Shown here: positions 25,425-36,597 of the stretch, in pieces
Layout: every line of letters begins with the position of its first letter
How positions within the stretch are numbered: the stretch's first letter is position 1
From: Perognathus longimembris pacificus
Taxonomy: Eukaryota > Chordata > Mammalia > Rodentia > Heteromyidae
Direction of reading: 5' to 3'
NCBI RefSeq assembly: GCF_023159225.1
Contig: NC_063180.1
Location: forward strand, 11,653,297 to 11,717,296
DNA length: 64,000 nt
Notes under the pieces: generated by a model
What the model was told of the DNA's origin: nothing
Seen by the model: the letters and a program-made list of their open reading frames with translations, nothing else
Databases searched by the model: none
Translations under genes and position numbers: made by a program

Positions 25425-28400
25425 GTTTTAAGAATTGTTTCTTAATCCCACCAAGGTTTAACTGATTGCAACTTACTATCATATACTATTGATAATACAG
25501 TATTCTTTCATTGGCTTTTAAATATACTTGTAAGACATAAAAAGATTGTTTGCTTTTAGCAATATAATATAAATCAGAGAAAAATTCAAATTATGATATA
25601 CAAAGTATAATATTATGAGATTTATTTGAATTATTTTGAATGTATTTGAAGCATATGCTTTGATCTATAAGTTGTGAATTGAAAGTTCAACTCATCAGTC
25701 TTACTATGCCCTGTGTGAACTATTTCAGCAGTGGCACTCACTGGAAACTATGTTGTAAATGAACTATACAGTTTTAGGTGGAAGAGAATTGGAAGAGGAA
25801 AAAAAACTGGGAGAAAATGGAGGAGAGGATGACATTGTTCAAAAGGAAATATACTCATTACATGACTTATATATTGTATCTTACCTTTATGATATTTACA
25901 TTACCTTTACACTATCTTTTAAAAGGATAAAAATGAGAAAAACTCTGCCAGTCACACCTGTAGATTCTTACTGATGTCAGCATGAAACCAAAGACCCAGA
26001 TTGATCATGAAAAGCATATTTCATGACTTTGTCTCTTTTGGTGCTCCAAATTGGATTAATTTCACAATCTGCCCTCACATGTTTTCAGAGTTACAAACAA
26101 GGCTTCTTTCCTTATCTGTTATCCAGTCCTGCTATAACCCACCAGTTCTTAGCCAGATGCATTTAAACTTCTAATCTTTCTGGAAGTTTTACTCTCTGAA
26201 TTCATTTGAAGCTGGAAATGTTTATCTTATCCAGAGAGACTGCCACTAAGACACAACCTCTAAAGTATTCCTTGTGTGGATGAAATGTTTTTTCCCCATA
26301 AGCAACCAGTGATATTCATATATCTATATTTATCATCTGTATCATTTATATCAACATCTATTTTTATTCCATCTCTAATTATACCTGAAAAATCTTTATC
26401 ATCTATATGTTCATTGGCATCTGTATCTATATTTATATCACTTTGTAGACAATGTACTATATTTGCTATTTCATTCCTCTTTCTCTTCTACATTTTGGAA
26501 AACTCCATATCTCTCATCTCAAACTCCTTAGTGAATATCAGACCATTGACATATCATAGATGCTCAGTAGGGAAATGTTTTTCAGACAGTTTTTCTACTA
26601 TTTGTCCAGGTCAGGAATCATCTCTTGTGCCTGGCATCATTTTATTCAGACAATGGTTAAAGCTGTACTCAGAATGCTCTGTTATAGATCTGTTCTGATG
26701 TTGCTGTCCTAGCATATAATTGTTCAATTTGTCTGTCTGGTTATTGGCAGCCTGCTGGGTGTTAGGAGGAAAACTCACAGCTATTTTAAGAGCTACTTAT
26801 TGAATCAGCCTAGAATGTTTTGATTATCATTTTCTGTATTCTGCTTCCTTTTATATTCCTTGGGACCACTCAAAAGTATTTAAAGTCATCTTCCAATTTA
26901 TTTTTCCAATGTATATTTCCAGCTGAGTTCCTTTTTATTACTCAGTAGTTCCTTAGTAGAATTTTCAGACTGACTTTAGCAGTGTTTTTCTCACATTATT
27001 TCAGCTTCTTAGTTGTTTATGCCATTATCCCAAGGAATTCAACAGGAGGGAGAAGAAAGTCAGGCTTCTTTTAAAGGTTAGATAGTACTGTGTGGTAATT
27101 ATAGAAAGGCAGAAGAAAGGAGGCAGAAGCAACAGAAACAGCCAACTATGGATTCTTAATACAATTTTTAAGGCTTCCTCCAGAGCAGCTATTTAGGAGG
27201 AGAAAAATCTCTTATGAATTTATCATTACTTCATGAATGTACTAAACCATGTAATTAAAGCTAGGTGGTTGCCACAGGAAAAGCAAATAAAAGCAGTGAC
27301 TCAGAAAAGATGTAGCATCTGCCTCATGGATTTCTTGCCTTGATGTTAGGGAAGGGGAGAAGGAAGTACTACAGCCATCACAGTGTGTTTCTGAGGACCC
27401 CTAGCTAGCTGCGCTAGTTCCTGCTTTTCTGTCACTGTGCAGCTTGGACACACAAGAGTAGAAACTGTCACACTAGCTTCAATGGAAAACAATTGCATTT
27501 ATTTATTAAAAGACAACTTATATCCCTACTATTACATAAAAGTCTAAGAAGAAGAATGCCATGTAGCCAAACAGTGCTCTAGTTACTAGGCCTAACTTCA
27601 AAATTCCATGGATTGGGTTAAATTGCATTCACATTGTGTACTTTTTCCAATGTGGCATGTGATCTGTGCTTTCATGGGTTCTTCTTACTCTTCAAATAAT
27701 AAGAAAAGGGGGCAGGCCTTTTGTATTTGTACATTGATTAAACTGGCCAAAAATGCATGCTGATGGGAATGGACACTGATATTTGTGCATACACTCAGGA
27801 CAATTCTTAGAGGAAGGATGTGGAAGGTTGACTCTTGGGACCACTAACAGTCAACAAATGCCTGCCTGGTAGGATAGTAGGACTACATTGTCAGAATTTA
27901 TGAAGGAAGTGCGATGATGTCAATTATTGTGGGGATGGGGCAGATTGTGCGAAGCAGGTGGATTTACAATTTAAGAAACAATGAATCTTGAGGCTAAAAT
28001 ATCACGTGTTTCCCTGAGGGTGCTCTTGCCTTGTAATATGACCCCAAAACATTGTTTCTTCTTTTTAAATTCTTCCATAGAATTCAATTTCCAGGAATCT
28101 CTTAGTTGCCACTTTGATTCCATCTGTTTTGACACCACAGTTCTTGGCAGCTCTTCCTAGGCGCCAACTAATCACTCATATTTTGAAGCTCACATTTTTC
28201 ACTTTTTATTTCTCTATCCTTTGACCTACTGCTGCCTAAATACTAATAAATCCACTGTGATCTTCTTTTCTGGATCAAATTACTTTTCTTGTCTCTACAA
28301 ACTTGTAGTTGTGAAATAAGATAGAGAGAATCCCTTTCAAATATGGCCCCAAATATGTTGGAACAAAGTCTTACTGTAGACAGAAGTGGCATATGGAGAT

Positions 28401-30734
28401 AGCAGGAGGGGAAGATAAAACTAAAGAAAAGTTTTCTTTTAAAGATTTACAGTCCACCATCTGGTATTGTTTAGTATAGAAACAAGGAATCACCCCGAGT
28501 TCTGCTGTCAAAAAGATATGAATGCTTTATAGCATGGTTACTACTACCTGAAACCTCTCAGATAAATGATCCCAACTGATAACCAACACCATCAGGACCA
28601 TCTAAGAACAGTTCTTGCCTTTGGTCTAATAAGACCAAAAGTGAATTAACCACTACAAAGTGTGTAAAATACAAATAATTTGATGCTTGATATGGGAGAG
28701 AATCAATTATCTGGAAATTTCACATTCTGGAAATTTTACTCTTTCTCTTAAACATGATCAATAAATGCATTTACTATAATAAAATTTTGATTAACTAGAA
28801 TCTATAGAAAGTGTTCTTTTCAGTAACTGGAAAATTAATTAAATTAATCTCAATATTCCCATTGCAGTCTTTTGAAAGGATATTGGTCCAATTCTTGTCT
28901 TCCCAGGAGAGACCTTGAAAATAATTGATGTTTTATTTCATAACTAAAAATCTTACAGGACCAAAACACAATCTGAACATCCATTTTTACCTAACTAGAT
29001 TATAGGCATAAAAAACATAAAGAGGTGTGTGTATTTTGAATGTTTCTGGCCACTTTATTTTTAAATGTCCTATTGAAACTTTAATTCTCCTGTCTTTTAT
29101 GACATTTTCTGACAAGTTAAATGTAGACAAGGTACAGTTAATTGAGGTTCCTGTTATTTTCCAGTGTGATTAATCAAAGTTTTGCTGTGAAATAATTCAA
29201 TTTTCCATGCACAGAGACATTTCTAATTTAGCCTTTTAAAAGAGGGTTAGAGGGAAAAATGAGCCTATATATTTATTTGAAATATAATTAGAATAATGGA
29301 AACATCTATATCTCCTTAGCATTAAAGACTGTAGACTGGACAATTAAAAGCTATCCCAGAATAATACTATTAAAATGTCAAGAGTAATATAGGCCAAGCC
29401 ATCTGATTTCTTATTAATCATTAGTATAGAACTTACTCAAAAGCTATGTAATGAGGAAAGACGCAAAATTAACACAGCTATGAATTCTTAAGTGGAGAAG
29501 AAAAACAAGCTTCATAGTACACTGCTTCTCAGAAGGAGGACTTCAACTTTCTAAGTTAAGATTAGCTGGACTGGTAGCTCAGGGATGTTTTCAGCGTGCT
29601 ATGCCAATTGTTCTTGTAGAAGTTTGCATGCTTATAGGATCTGACACAAGGTGACAATGTTGTGGGGGAATTGTTTGGTACAAAATGAGGAAAACTAGTT
29701 GCATATAACAAACTGGTCACTGTTGTAACTTATTTTTCCGACAAAAATTCTGACTGTTATTAGACATCAAATTGAGTGAGGAGACAAAAGTCTGGGCTTC
29801 CTTAAAGTGAAATAAGAGAAACAACTTTTCTCAAAGAGAATTCAGGAACTCAGTATTCAGGCAACACAGAATTCTCTAATATGGAATAAACTCAAATATT
29901 TTCCTAGGATACTTCCTAAGGCTTTCTTGTGTGAGAACTTAGGGACTTTGTGGAGAGGATTGCAGAACGACATTTATGTGTTTGTTGCAGATTGAAAACA
30001 AGGCCTGTCAGTAATTGAACATTCCTGCTTCAAAGTATGCAGTTTTTACTTAATGTGCATAAGTGTCTCTCTCACTTGAACACAACACACCAACACTTGG
30101 GAAGCCTGAAAATGAAAATTCTAGGTATTATCCCCAGAACTGTTGATATGGTAATTCTATTGTAGGTTGTATGACTCTGCATTGCTAACAACTTCTAAAG
30201 TGTTGTTGTTCAAAATGAATGCCATAAAACAGGTACTTAGATGTGTATAGCAAGTGTTGAAAGGAAGTAGAGTAAATGAATGAAGAGAAGTGGGAACAGA
30301 ATGCAGATATAAACATTCCATGTATATTCTATGAAACTAAGCAAATTGGGAGAGGAGAGAATAATAGAAAGAGTGACATTGAGACACTGGTCAAGTGAAT
30401 TGTACTTAAAGATTTGGTAACTTTTAACTCCTTTGTAAAAAGACAATCAAATTATAATAAAAAAGCTGTTCTTGTTCTGACCATCACACATTGAAAATAT
30501 GATGTTATTTTACATATTTAAGCTCACTTATTAAGAATAAATTTAAAGAAAGCATTTGAAAGCTGACGAGATAAAATTTCAAAATGTTGAAAGTCCTTAT
30601 ATGAGTAGAAACCCTGTGGTGTATCACTTTTTATACCCTTTATCAAGGTCACTAGTGTTTGAGCATTCTACCTGCCAAATGTGCTTCCACTGTACAAGCT
30701 ATGTTGTCCATTTTTACTCACATATGTCTTTCTT
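25425..30734. other. 5.3-kb repeat-poor unique block
   Basis: No SINE, L1, LTR or long microsatellite was recognised, in contrast to the rest of the window. A degenerate ATCT-rich tract lies at 26315-26450 and accounts for the 140-codon frame at 26276-26698. No exon with convincing splice signals was found. The scarcity of insertions could reflect constraint or chance. Confidence 0.45.
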
Positions 30735-30935
30735 TTTTGTAAGTTTTGGTGCTCGAATTAAGGGACTGTGCACTGTCTCTGAGTTTTTTTGCTCACAGTT
30801 AGGCTTTACCACTATAAGCCCCAACTGCACTTCTGGTTTTCTGGTGGTTCATTGGACTTGCTGTCTTCCAACTCCATTCCTCACATCTCAGCCTTCTGAG
30901 TAGCTAAAATACAACATGCATCCCCAAGATCTGGC
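30735..30935 (-). mobile_element. dimeric B1-like + Geo-like SINE
   Basis: Right monomer antisense at about 30750-30840 (GTGCACTGTCTCTGAG, GCCCCAACTGCACTTCTGG), then the B1-like half (CTGTCTTCCAACTCCATTCC, CAGCCTTCTGAGTAGC). Old and diverged; no target duplication was resolved. Confidence 0.65.
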
Positions 30936-30944
30936 TTCATGTAT

Positions 30945-31140
30945 GCCTTTTATTCCCACATTTTTATTAGAATCAGTTAATTATGAAGTGGTTTTGTTTT
31001 GACATGTTTATATAAGTACATAATCTACTTCGATCCTACTCATCACTTCCATCACATTCCTGCAATACCTCCTGTTGTCTCTCCATGGGTTTAAAGTTTC
31101 ATATGATCTAGCTACACACTAATTCAGGTGCTGTGCATCA
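30945..31140 (-). mobile_element. possible ancient L1 3'-end remnant
   Basis: The layout (ATTATGAAGTGGTTTTG...ATACCTCCTGTTG) loosely resembles antisense L1 3' ends at 46000 and 59330. Too diverged to place with certainty. Confidence 0.25.
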
Positions 31141-31834
31141 ATGTAAGCCCTTGGTGATTTTGTAGTTTGATATGTAAAGCATGCACATGAAGAACAGTTA
31201 GAGAAGATGTCAAGAAAACATTTTGTGCTGTCTTTTTTTAAGAATAAATTATTTGCTAAGTAATACTTGGACTGACACTAAGGCAATTTTGCCAAGCAGA
31301 GAAAAACAATGGAGTGGAAAAAAGTTGTGATCATGCCAGATTATCATATTATGTTGATACTAAAAAAAACCTCATGTAGTGCAGTACTTCATAGTCACTC
31401 CCAAATTCATTTTCAATGCCCAGCGTCATTCTCTGGCTCTATCCCACAAGGCTTCTGGTTCATTCTCTTGGGCTGGTGCTTGGACCTGAGTGTTTTATGA
31501 AGCTCACGGGGTCACTCTATATATAGTCAGAATTTAGAACCACTGGGAGGACTTTGTCTGTGAGTTCTTTCAGCTATTAGTCTGTGTGACAAATAATAAG
31601 CAGGGTTTTATTGAGTTGGCTGCAGACTCTTCTTTGTTAGCTATAAACACTTTTCTCTCCAATTTTAATTAATGTGCTTCTTCAATCATCCACCTGTCAC
31701 TGACCCTGACTCTTCATTGAGTCCCCAGATATAAATGACAATTCCATTGATAAGCTCCTATTTGATACTTCTGATTCTCAGGCAATGGCTGACATCATCC
31801 TCTGTCTTTTCTCAAATCCACATGCCTTCTTTTC
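31141..31834. other. unique sequence, nothing recognised
   Basis: The short frame at 31309-31500 has no motif. No repeats were recognised. Confidence 0.4.
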
Positions 31835-32425
31835 TAATTTTTTAAAATTATTTTTAAAGAGTTGTACAAAGGAAATGCCATAAAATGAAGCAGTTTATCA
31901 ATACAATGAGTCTTGATCTGTGTTACACTCTTCAATATTCTCAACCCCCTATGACCTACCCCTTCCTTTATTTTTCTTAATTTTGTTGTTTATACGATGG
32001 ATTCTTGACTTCATTCTTCCCCTCTCCCCTTTCATTCATCTTCCTCTCTCTCTCCTTTTGAATCCAGCATGCCTCTTGCATGTATAAACTTCCTGGTGCT
32101 GATTTTGTTGGGCTTTGTAAAACCCAGCCTTTCTAAAAGATTCTACTATTTGATCTTTCCATAGAGCTTCTTATACTTTAGTTAATTCATTTGTAACGAG
32201 CATACCTCTCAACACACTTACTTATAGATTGATAAGTACATTCTATCTACCACAAATGAAGGAAACCTTGAAAACCTTGTTTTCCTGGGTCTGACTGACT
32301 TCACTTAATATAATTATTTAAAGGCTTCCCATTTCTTTGTAATTGGTACAACACCATTCTTTCTAATAGATGACTGAAATTCCATGGTACATATATACCA
32401 CCACAAAGTGACCCATATGCCTTCT
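31835..32425 (-). mobile_element. old L1 3' end
   Basis: Antisense L1 3' UTR and ORF2 end. GAGTTGTACAAAGGAAATGCC matches in layout the 'TTGATGTACAGAGAGGTTACAG' start of younger copies. GGGTCTGACTGACTTCAC and CTGAAATTCCATGGTACATA correspond to the ORF2 C-terminal region. It is clearly a more diverged subfamily than the copies at 1.3, 23.7 and 47.8 kb. Confidence 0.65.
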
Positions 32426-32647
32426 TGTCTGGCATGCTCAGTCTCCTTTACATGACAATTCTTTGTCCTGACAAGTGGTTGGTGTTGGGTGTCTAGGTGT
32501 TGTTGTTGTTGGTGTTCTTTGTTTCTCCTTTTCTCCTTGAAACTTCACAGTCTAACTCTCAAAATGTTGGACATTTTCAAGCAATATTGGTTTGAATTAA
32601 TATTAAATGAAAAAATGACATGCAAGATGTAAACAATAAACTTAGAA

Positions 32648-32911
32648 GCCAGGTACTAGTGGCTCAGACTTGCAATCCTATCTACTCAGGAGGCTGAAAT
32701 CTGAGGATCAAGGTTAAAAGCCAGCCCTTGCAGGAAAGGCCTTGAGACTCAAATCTTCAATCAATACCTAGAAAACCGGAAGTGGTGCTGTGGCTCAAAG
32801 TGGTAGAGCACTAGCCTTGAGCAAAAGAGTTCACAGACAGCATACATGCCCTGTGTTCAACCCCAAACAAACAAACAACAACAAAAAAATAACCCCAAAA
32901 ACCCAAACAAC
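32648..32911 (+). mobile_element. dimeric B1-like + Geo-like SINE
   Basis: Left half B1-like (GCCAGGTACTAGTGGCTCAG, CTACTCAGGAGGCTGAAATC). Right half is the shared monomer (ACCGGAAGTGGTGCTGTGGC, GCACTAGCCTTGAGC, TGTTCAACCCC), with an A/C-rich tail. A 10-bp duplication with one mismatch flanks it (AAACTTAGAA at 32638-32647, AAATTTAGAA at 32912-32921). The intact order in a fairly clean copy makes it a good reference for this family. Confidence 0.88.
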
Positions 32912-32921
32912 AAATTTAGAA

Positions 32922-33703
32922 AGTGAAATTAATTGCTGTAAATGCATGCTTGTGAAAACTTGTGTCAGCAAACTTATGTTCAGAAATCTGGACATGCTAA
33001 ATTCTTCCTGCAAGTGAGGGTAAAAATGAGAGGGATTTTTACCTTGCAGGGCTCCGTGTGAAACAGTAGCCTAGTTCTTCCTACAGACTTGGTTCAGAGA
33101 ACTGGCAATACGTTCTGTCACAGTAGAGACATCACACAGGTTTCCCAATAGCTATATCCTGTCCACTTCCTTCCAACACAACAGTGACCTATCATTTATA
33201 ACTTTTTCTTCTGTTGGGTTGTAATAATCAGGACACCAAGTGTCAAATCTTCTTAAGTCAAAAATAGTGCAATCATTTTTTTTTGTTGTTGTTCAATGCT
33301 AGGTGACCCATTGAGAAGATTTAATAAGCATTTCTTAAATGAATTAAAGGGATAATAAAGGGGATGGCTATGGACATTATCATAAATTTATTTCCTAGGC
33401 CTGCTAAGTCAAGTAAGTTTTCTCCAATATATTTGTTTAAATAACTCAACCCTTCAGCAATATAAATATCCAATTAGGAAGCTGTAATCATTGAAAAAAT
33501 TAATCTTCATTAAATGACCTCATCAAACTCTCATAGGCACTTTGATGCTTTCATTAAGTTGCAGATGCATTTTTAATCTTTTTCTTTTATAAAATAGCTT
33601 TTATAATTTAGTAACATGGCTGAAATTTAAACATTTATTTGAAAGCATACATTTTTGCATATTATTTGTTTTGCATGCAGACCAGTGTCACTGCTTATAT
33701 TTT
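32922..33703. other. unique sequence, nothing recognised
   Basis: AT-rich sequence between two SINEs. No gene signature. Confidence 0.4.
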
Positions 33704-33714
33704 AAAAAAAATGC

Positions 33715-33912
33715 GGGCTGGGGATATGGCCTAGTGGCAAGAGTGCTTGCCTCGTATACATGAGGCCCTGGGTTCGATTCCCCAGCACCACATATACAGA
33801 AAATGGCCAGAAGTGGCTCTGTGGCTCAAGTGGCAGAGTTCGAGCCATGAGCAAGAAGAAGCCAGGGACAGTGCTCAGGCCCTGAGTCCAAGCCCCAGGA
33901 CTGGCCAAAAAG
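33715..33912 (+). mobile_element. IDL-Geo dimeric SINE
   Basis: Well-preserved copy. The ID-like left monomer has A box TGGCCTAGTGG (33727-33737) and perfect B box GGTTCGATTCC (33771-33781), as needed for RNA polymerase III. The right monomer starts near 33801 (TGGCCAGAAGTGGCTCTGTG) and ends GTCCAAGCCCCAGGACTGG. The target duplication is AAAAAATGC (33706-33714 and 33913-33921). The right monomer also contains tRNA-like boxes, TGGCTCAAGTGG and GAGTCCAAGCC. Confidence 0.94.
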
Positions 33913-33921
33913 AAAAAATGC

Positions 33922-35254
33922 TTACCATGTTACTTTCCTTCACAATGCAATGTGGGCTTGGTGGTTATCTGTAAGATACTTAGAACCTGGATAATTGTTA
34001 TTAATTACATTATAATTATTCTCGAGGGAAAAAAAAATCAATGGTAGAAATGTCAGTCTTGTACAAGAGAACAGACTCCTGGTTCTCAAAGAGATTTTTC
34101 TAACCCAGGCTGCAAGTTAAAACAATCTGGGGAGATTGAAAAAAGATATTGATGCCATTTCCACACTTGGTGATGTGAATTTCATTGATGTAAGATGAAA
34201 CCAGAGGATCTCTGCTACTTTTCATGCTCCCATGGGATTTAATGTGTAGTTCAGGTTGAGAGGCATTGACTTGAAGAAAAATAACTATACTTCAACACCA
34301 GATGACTTCTGGCTCTAGAGACATTGAAAAAGACTGTGACATTTAAATCAATTGCGTCATTATACACAAAAGCCAAAGAACTCACAACTGGTTTTGCTGT
34401 GTATTTTGGTGATATCAGTAACTTGAGTTTAGGAACCTGGAAATTCTGGTGATGGGTTGAGGACCCAGACATGGTTGTGAGAACATCTTATTAACCTATT
34501 CATATCTAGATATCTCTGCCTGTCCCCCAGGAGCTTGCTGTACTAAGCATGGACTTGCTGTTCCTCTTTCTTGAAAGACATTCTCTTTTTTATTTTTTTG
34601 GAGCCAGCCAAAATGATGATGCTCAGAGGGAAACATTACAAAACAACCCTGTATTCTTTCTTTATTTTTTAGACTCAACTATGATATAAGTATTTATTTC
34701 ATACATTATTTTTATATTGAACTAAATACTAAGTATTTTATTATCTCTCATATTATCTCACATGCCCTTTATATTTATCTTTATTTATCATGTCAAAATA
34801 TTGCCTTAAACTCTGTTTAACATTTTCACATTTGTGAATTTTTCTTGATTACTAATTCTTCAATATCAAGAACAATATATTTCACTCTATTAATTTGCAA
34901 GGTAAAGGTTGAGAAAGGATAGAAGAGAAGAAAATTGCTACACAGAGTTCTTCCTGGATTTATTGTGATATGTAATACTCCAAACAACCATTGGGCATCT
35001 GACTTATTAGCACTGTGAAGTAGATAGTAATAAATCAAGAAGCTCTGAGAGGTGAAAAAACTAGCCGTGATGAGAATTGGTGTTTTTGTAGTCCCAAATA
35101 ACTATACTAGGTATAAAAGTTAACCTGGTATTTTGGTAGGTTTGGGATGAGAAGCTTGAGATTTGACATTGGGGGGAAGTTTAGTTTCTGTAGATATATG
35201 CTATTGCAAATAGCTGGCTTTCCCATTACTTTTTTCCTTGTCTCCACATGCCAG
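33922..35254. other. unique sequence, nothing recognised
   Basis: No repeat or exon was recognised. Short minus-strand frames at 34251-34472, 34496-34678 and 34826-35038 have no motifs. Confidence 0.4.
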
Positions 35255-35284
35255 CTGTTTGTAGGAACATACATTCCAATTATA

Positions 35285-36294
35285 AATATTTAATGGATAT
35301 GTCCCTTGAAAGTGATGAGAAGGTGAACCAAAGACTAATTCGTGAACGTGATGAATCCAACTGTAAAATACATAGAGGACTTTATGACCTCCACAGACAG
35401 AATAATATACAAATTCAACAGAAAGAAAGAGAGTCCCATGAAAACATAATTACCCAGCTAAAAGAGATTAGAGACAGAACCCAGAATCAAATTACTGAAG
35501 TAAGGAAATACATACAGGACCTAAGAGAGAATTGCAGCAGAGGTATGGAAACCATCAAAAAGTACAACCAGAGGTAGGGAGACAAGAAACTACAGACTGG
35601 ATGAAGCAGAAGATCGAATCTCAGGAATTGAGGAGAGCCTAGTTTCTATGGAAAAAGGACAAAAAAAATACAAAATCAGGCAAAGAAGCAAGACAGATCA
35701 TTTCAAAAGCTTCAAGATACAATCAGGAAGCCCAATGTAAGGCTAATTAGTATTGAAGAAAAGCTAAAGAAATAAATTAATGGAATAGGCAACTTATTTA
35801 ACAGAACTTTAGCTGAGACCTTCCCAAACATCCAGAAGGATAAGCCCATCCAGATATAAGAAGCATTTAGAAACCCAAAAAGACTAGACTAGAACAGGAC
35901 TTCCCATTGACACATTGTAATCAAAACAGGATCAATAGAGGCCAAAGAAAGAATTCTTAAAGCTGCTAGGGAAAAGAGAACAATCACTTATAAAGGAAAA
36001 ACAATCAGAATTACCCCAGATTTCTCAGAAGAGACCATGACAGCAAGGAGAGCCTGGAATGACATTTGCCACATCCTAAAGAAAAATAACTGTCAACCAA
36101 GAATTCTGCATTCAGCTAAACTTTCATTCATAGCCGAATGTCAAACAAAAGTCTTCCATAGCAAGGAAAAATTGAACCAATGTATCTCTACCAAACCAGC
36201 ACTACAGAATATCCTTAAAGATGCCCTCACATTGAAAATCACCAAGACCTTGATCCTGACAGGGAATATACACATAAATGAAACCCCAGGTTAG
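35285..36294 (+). pseudogene. outer L1 ORF1, partial and broken
   Basis: The coiled-coil region lies in an open frame at 35248-35577 (heptad-like Gln/Glu/Lys-rich). The RNA-binding domain follows with a stop near 35776, and the C-terminal domain is open again at 36037-36294 (TARRAWNDICHIL, CQPRILHSAKLSFIAE). This matches the ORF1 C-terminus of the inner copy at 39440-39690. The N-terminus is missing. ORF1p binds L1 RNA in the ribonucleoprotein; this copy cannot make a full protein. Confidence 0.8.
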
Positions 36295-36340
36295 TAGAGC
36301 AAAAAAGGAAGACACAGCCCCGACAAAGACAGATACAATG

Positions 36341-36353
36341 AAAAGAACAAGCA
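36341..36353. repeat. left target duplication of the inner L1
   Basis: AAAAGAACAAGCA, repeated exactly at 41168-41180. The copy also contains codons 2-5 of the outer ORF2. Confidence 0.9.
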
Positions 36354-36364
36354 GAAGTTGGCAT

Positions 36365-36380
36365 AAGAAGACGGCGGAGG
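36365..36380. repeat. left target duplication of SINE at the L1 5' end
   Basis: AAGAAGACGGCGGAGG, repeated exactly at 36582-36597. The duplicated bases are the first bases of the L1 5' UTR. Confidence 0.93.
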
Positions 36381-36581
36381 GGGCTGGGGATATAGCCTAG
36401 TGGCAAGAGTGCCTGCCTCGGATACCTGAGGCCCTAGGTTCGATTCCCCAGCACCACATATACAGAAAACGGCCAGAAGCGGCGTTGTGGCTCAAGTGGC
36501 AGAGTGCTAGCCTTGAGCGGGAAGAAGCCAGGGACAGTGCTTAGGCCCTGAGTCCAAGGCCCAGGACTGGCAAAAAAAAAA
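36381..36581 (+). mobile_element. IDL-Geo SINE inside the inner L1 5' end
   Basis: The ID-like monomer begins GGGCTGGGGATATAGCCTAG and has B box GGTTCGATTCC. The right monomer begins near 36469 (CGGCCAGAAGCGGCGTTGTG) and ends before an A run at 36572-36583. It is bracketed by a perfect 16-bp duplication, making it the third and latest layer of this nest. It separates the first 27 bases of the L1 from the rest of the 5' UTR. Confidence 0.94.
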
Positions 36582-36597
36582 AAGAAGACGGCGGAGG
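36582..36597. repeat. right target duplication of SINE at the L1 5' end
   Basis: A second exact copy of AAGAAGACGGCGGAGG. The L1 5' UTR continues from here. Confidence 0.93.

Noticed and set aside
26276..26698. 140-codon open frame in the repeat-poor block
   Set aside because: It runs through a degenerate ATCT-rich tract and is Ile/Ser/Phe-rich by composition. No domain, splice signal or promoter supports it.
33727..33781. tRNA gene (good A and B boxes)
   Set aside because: The boxes are inside an IDL-Geo SINE with target duplication and tail. There is no cloverleaf with an intact anticodon arm.
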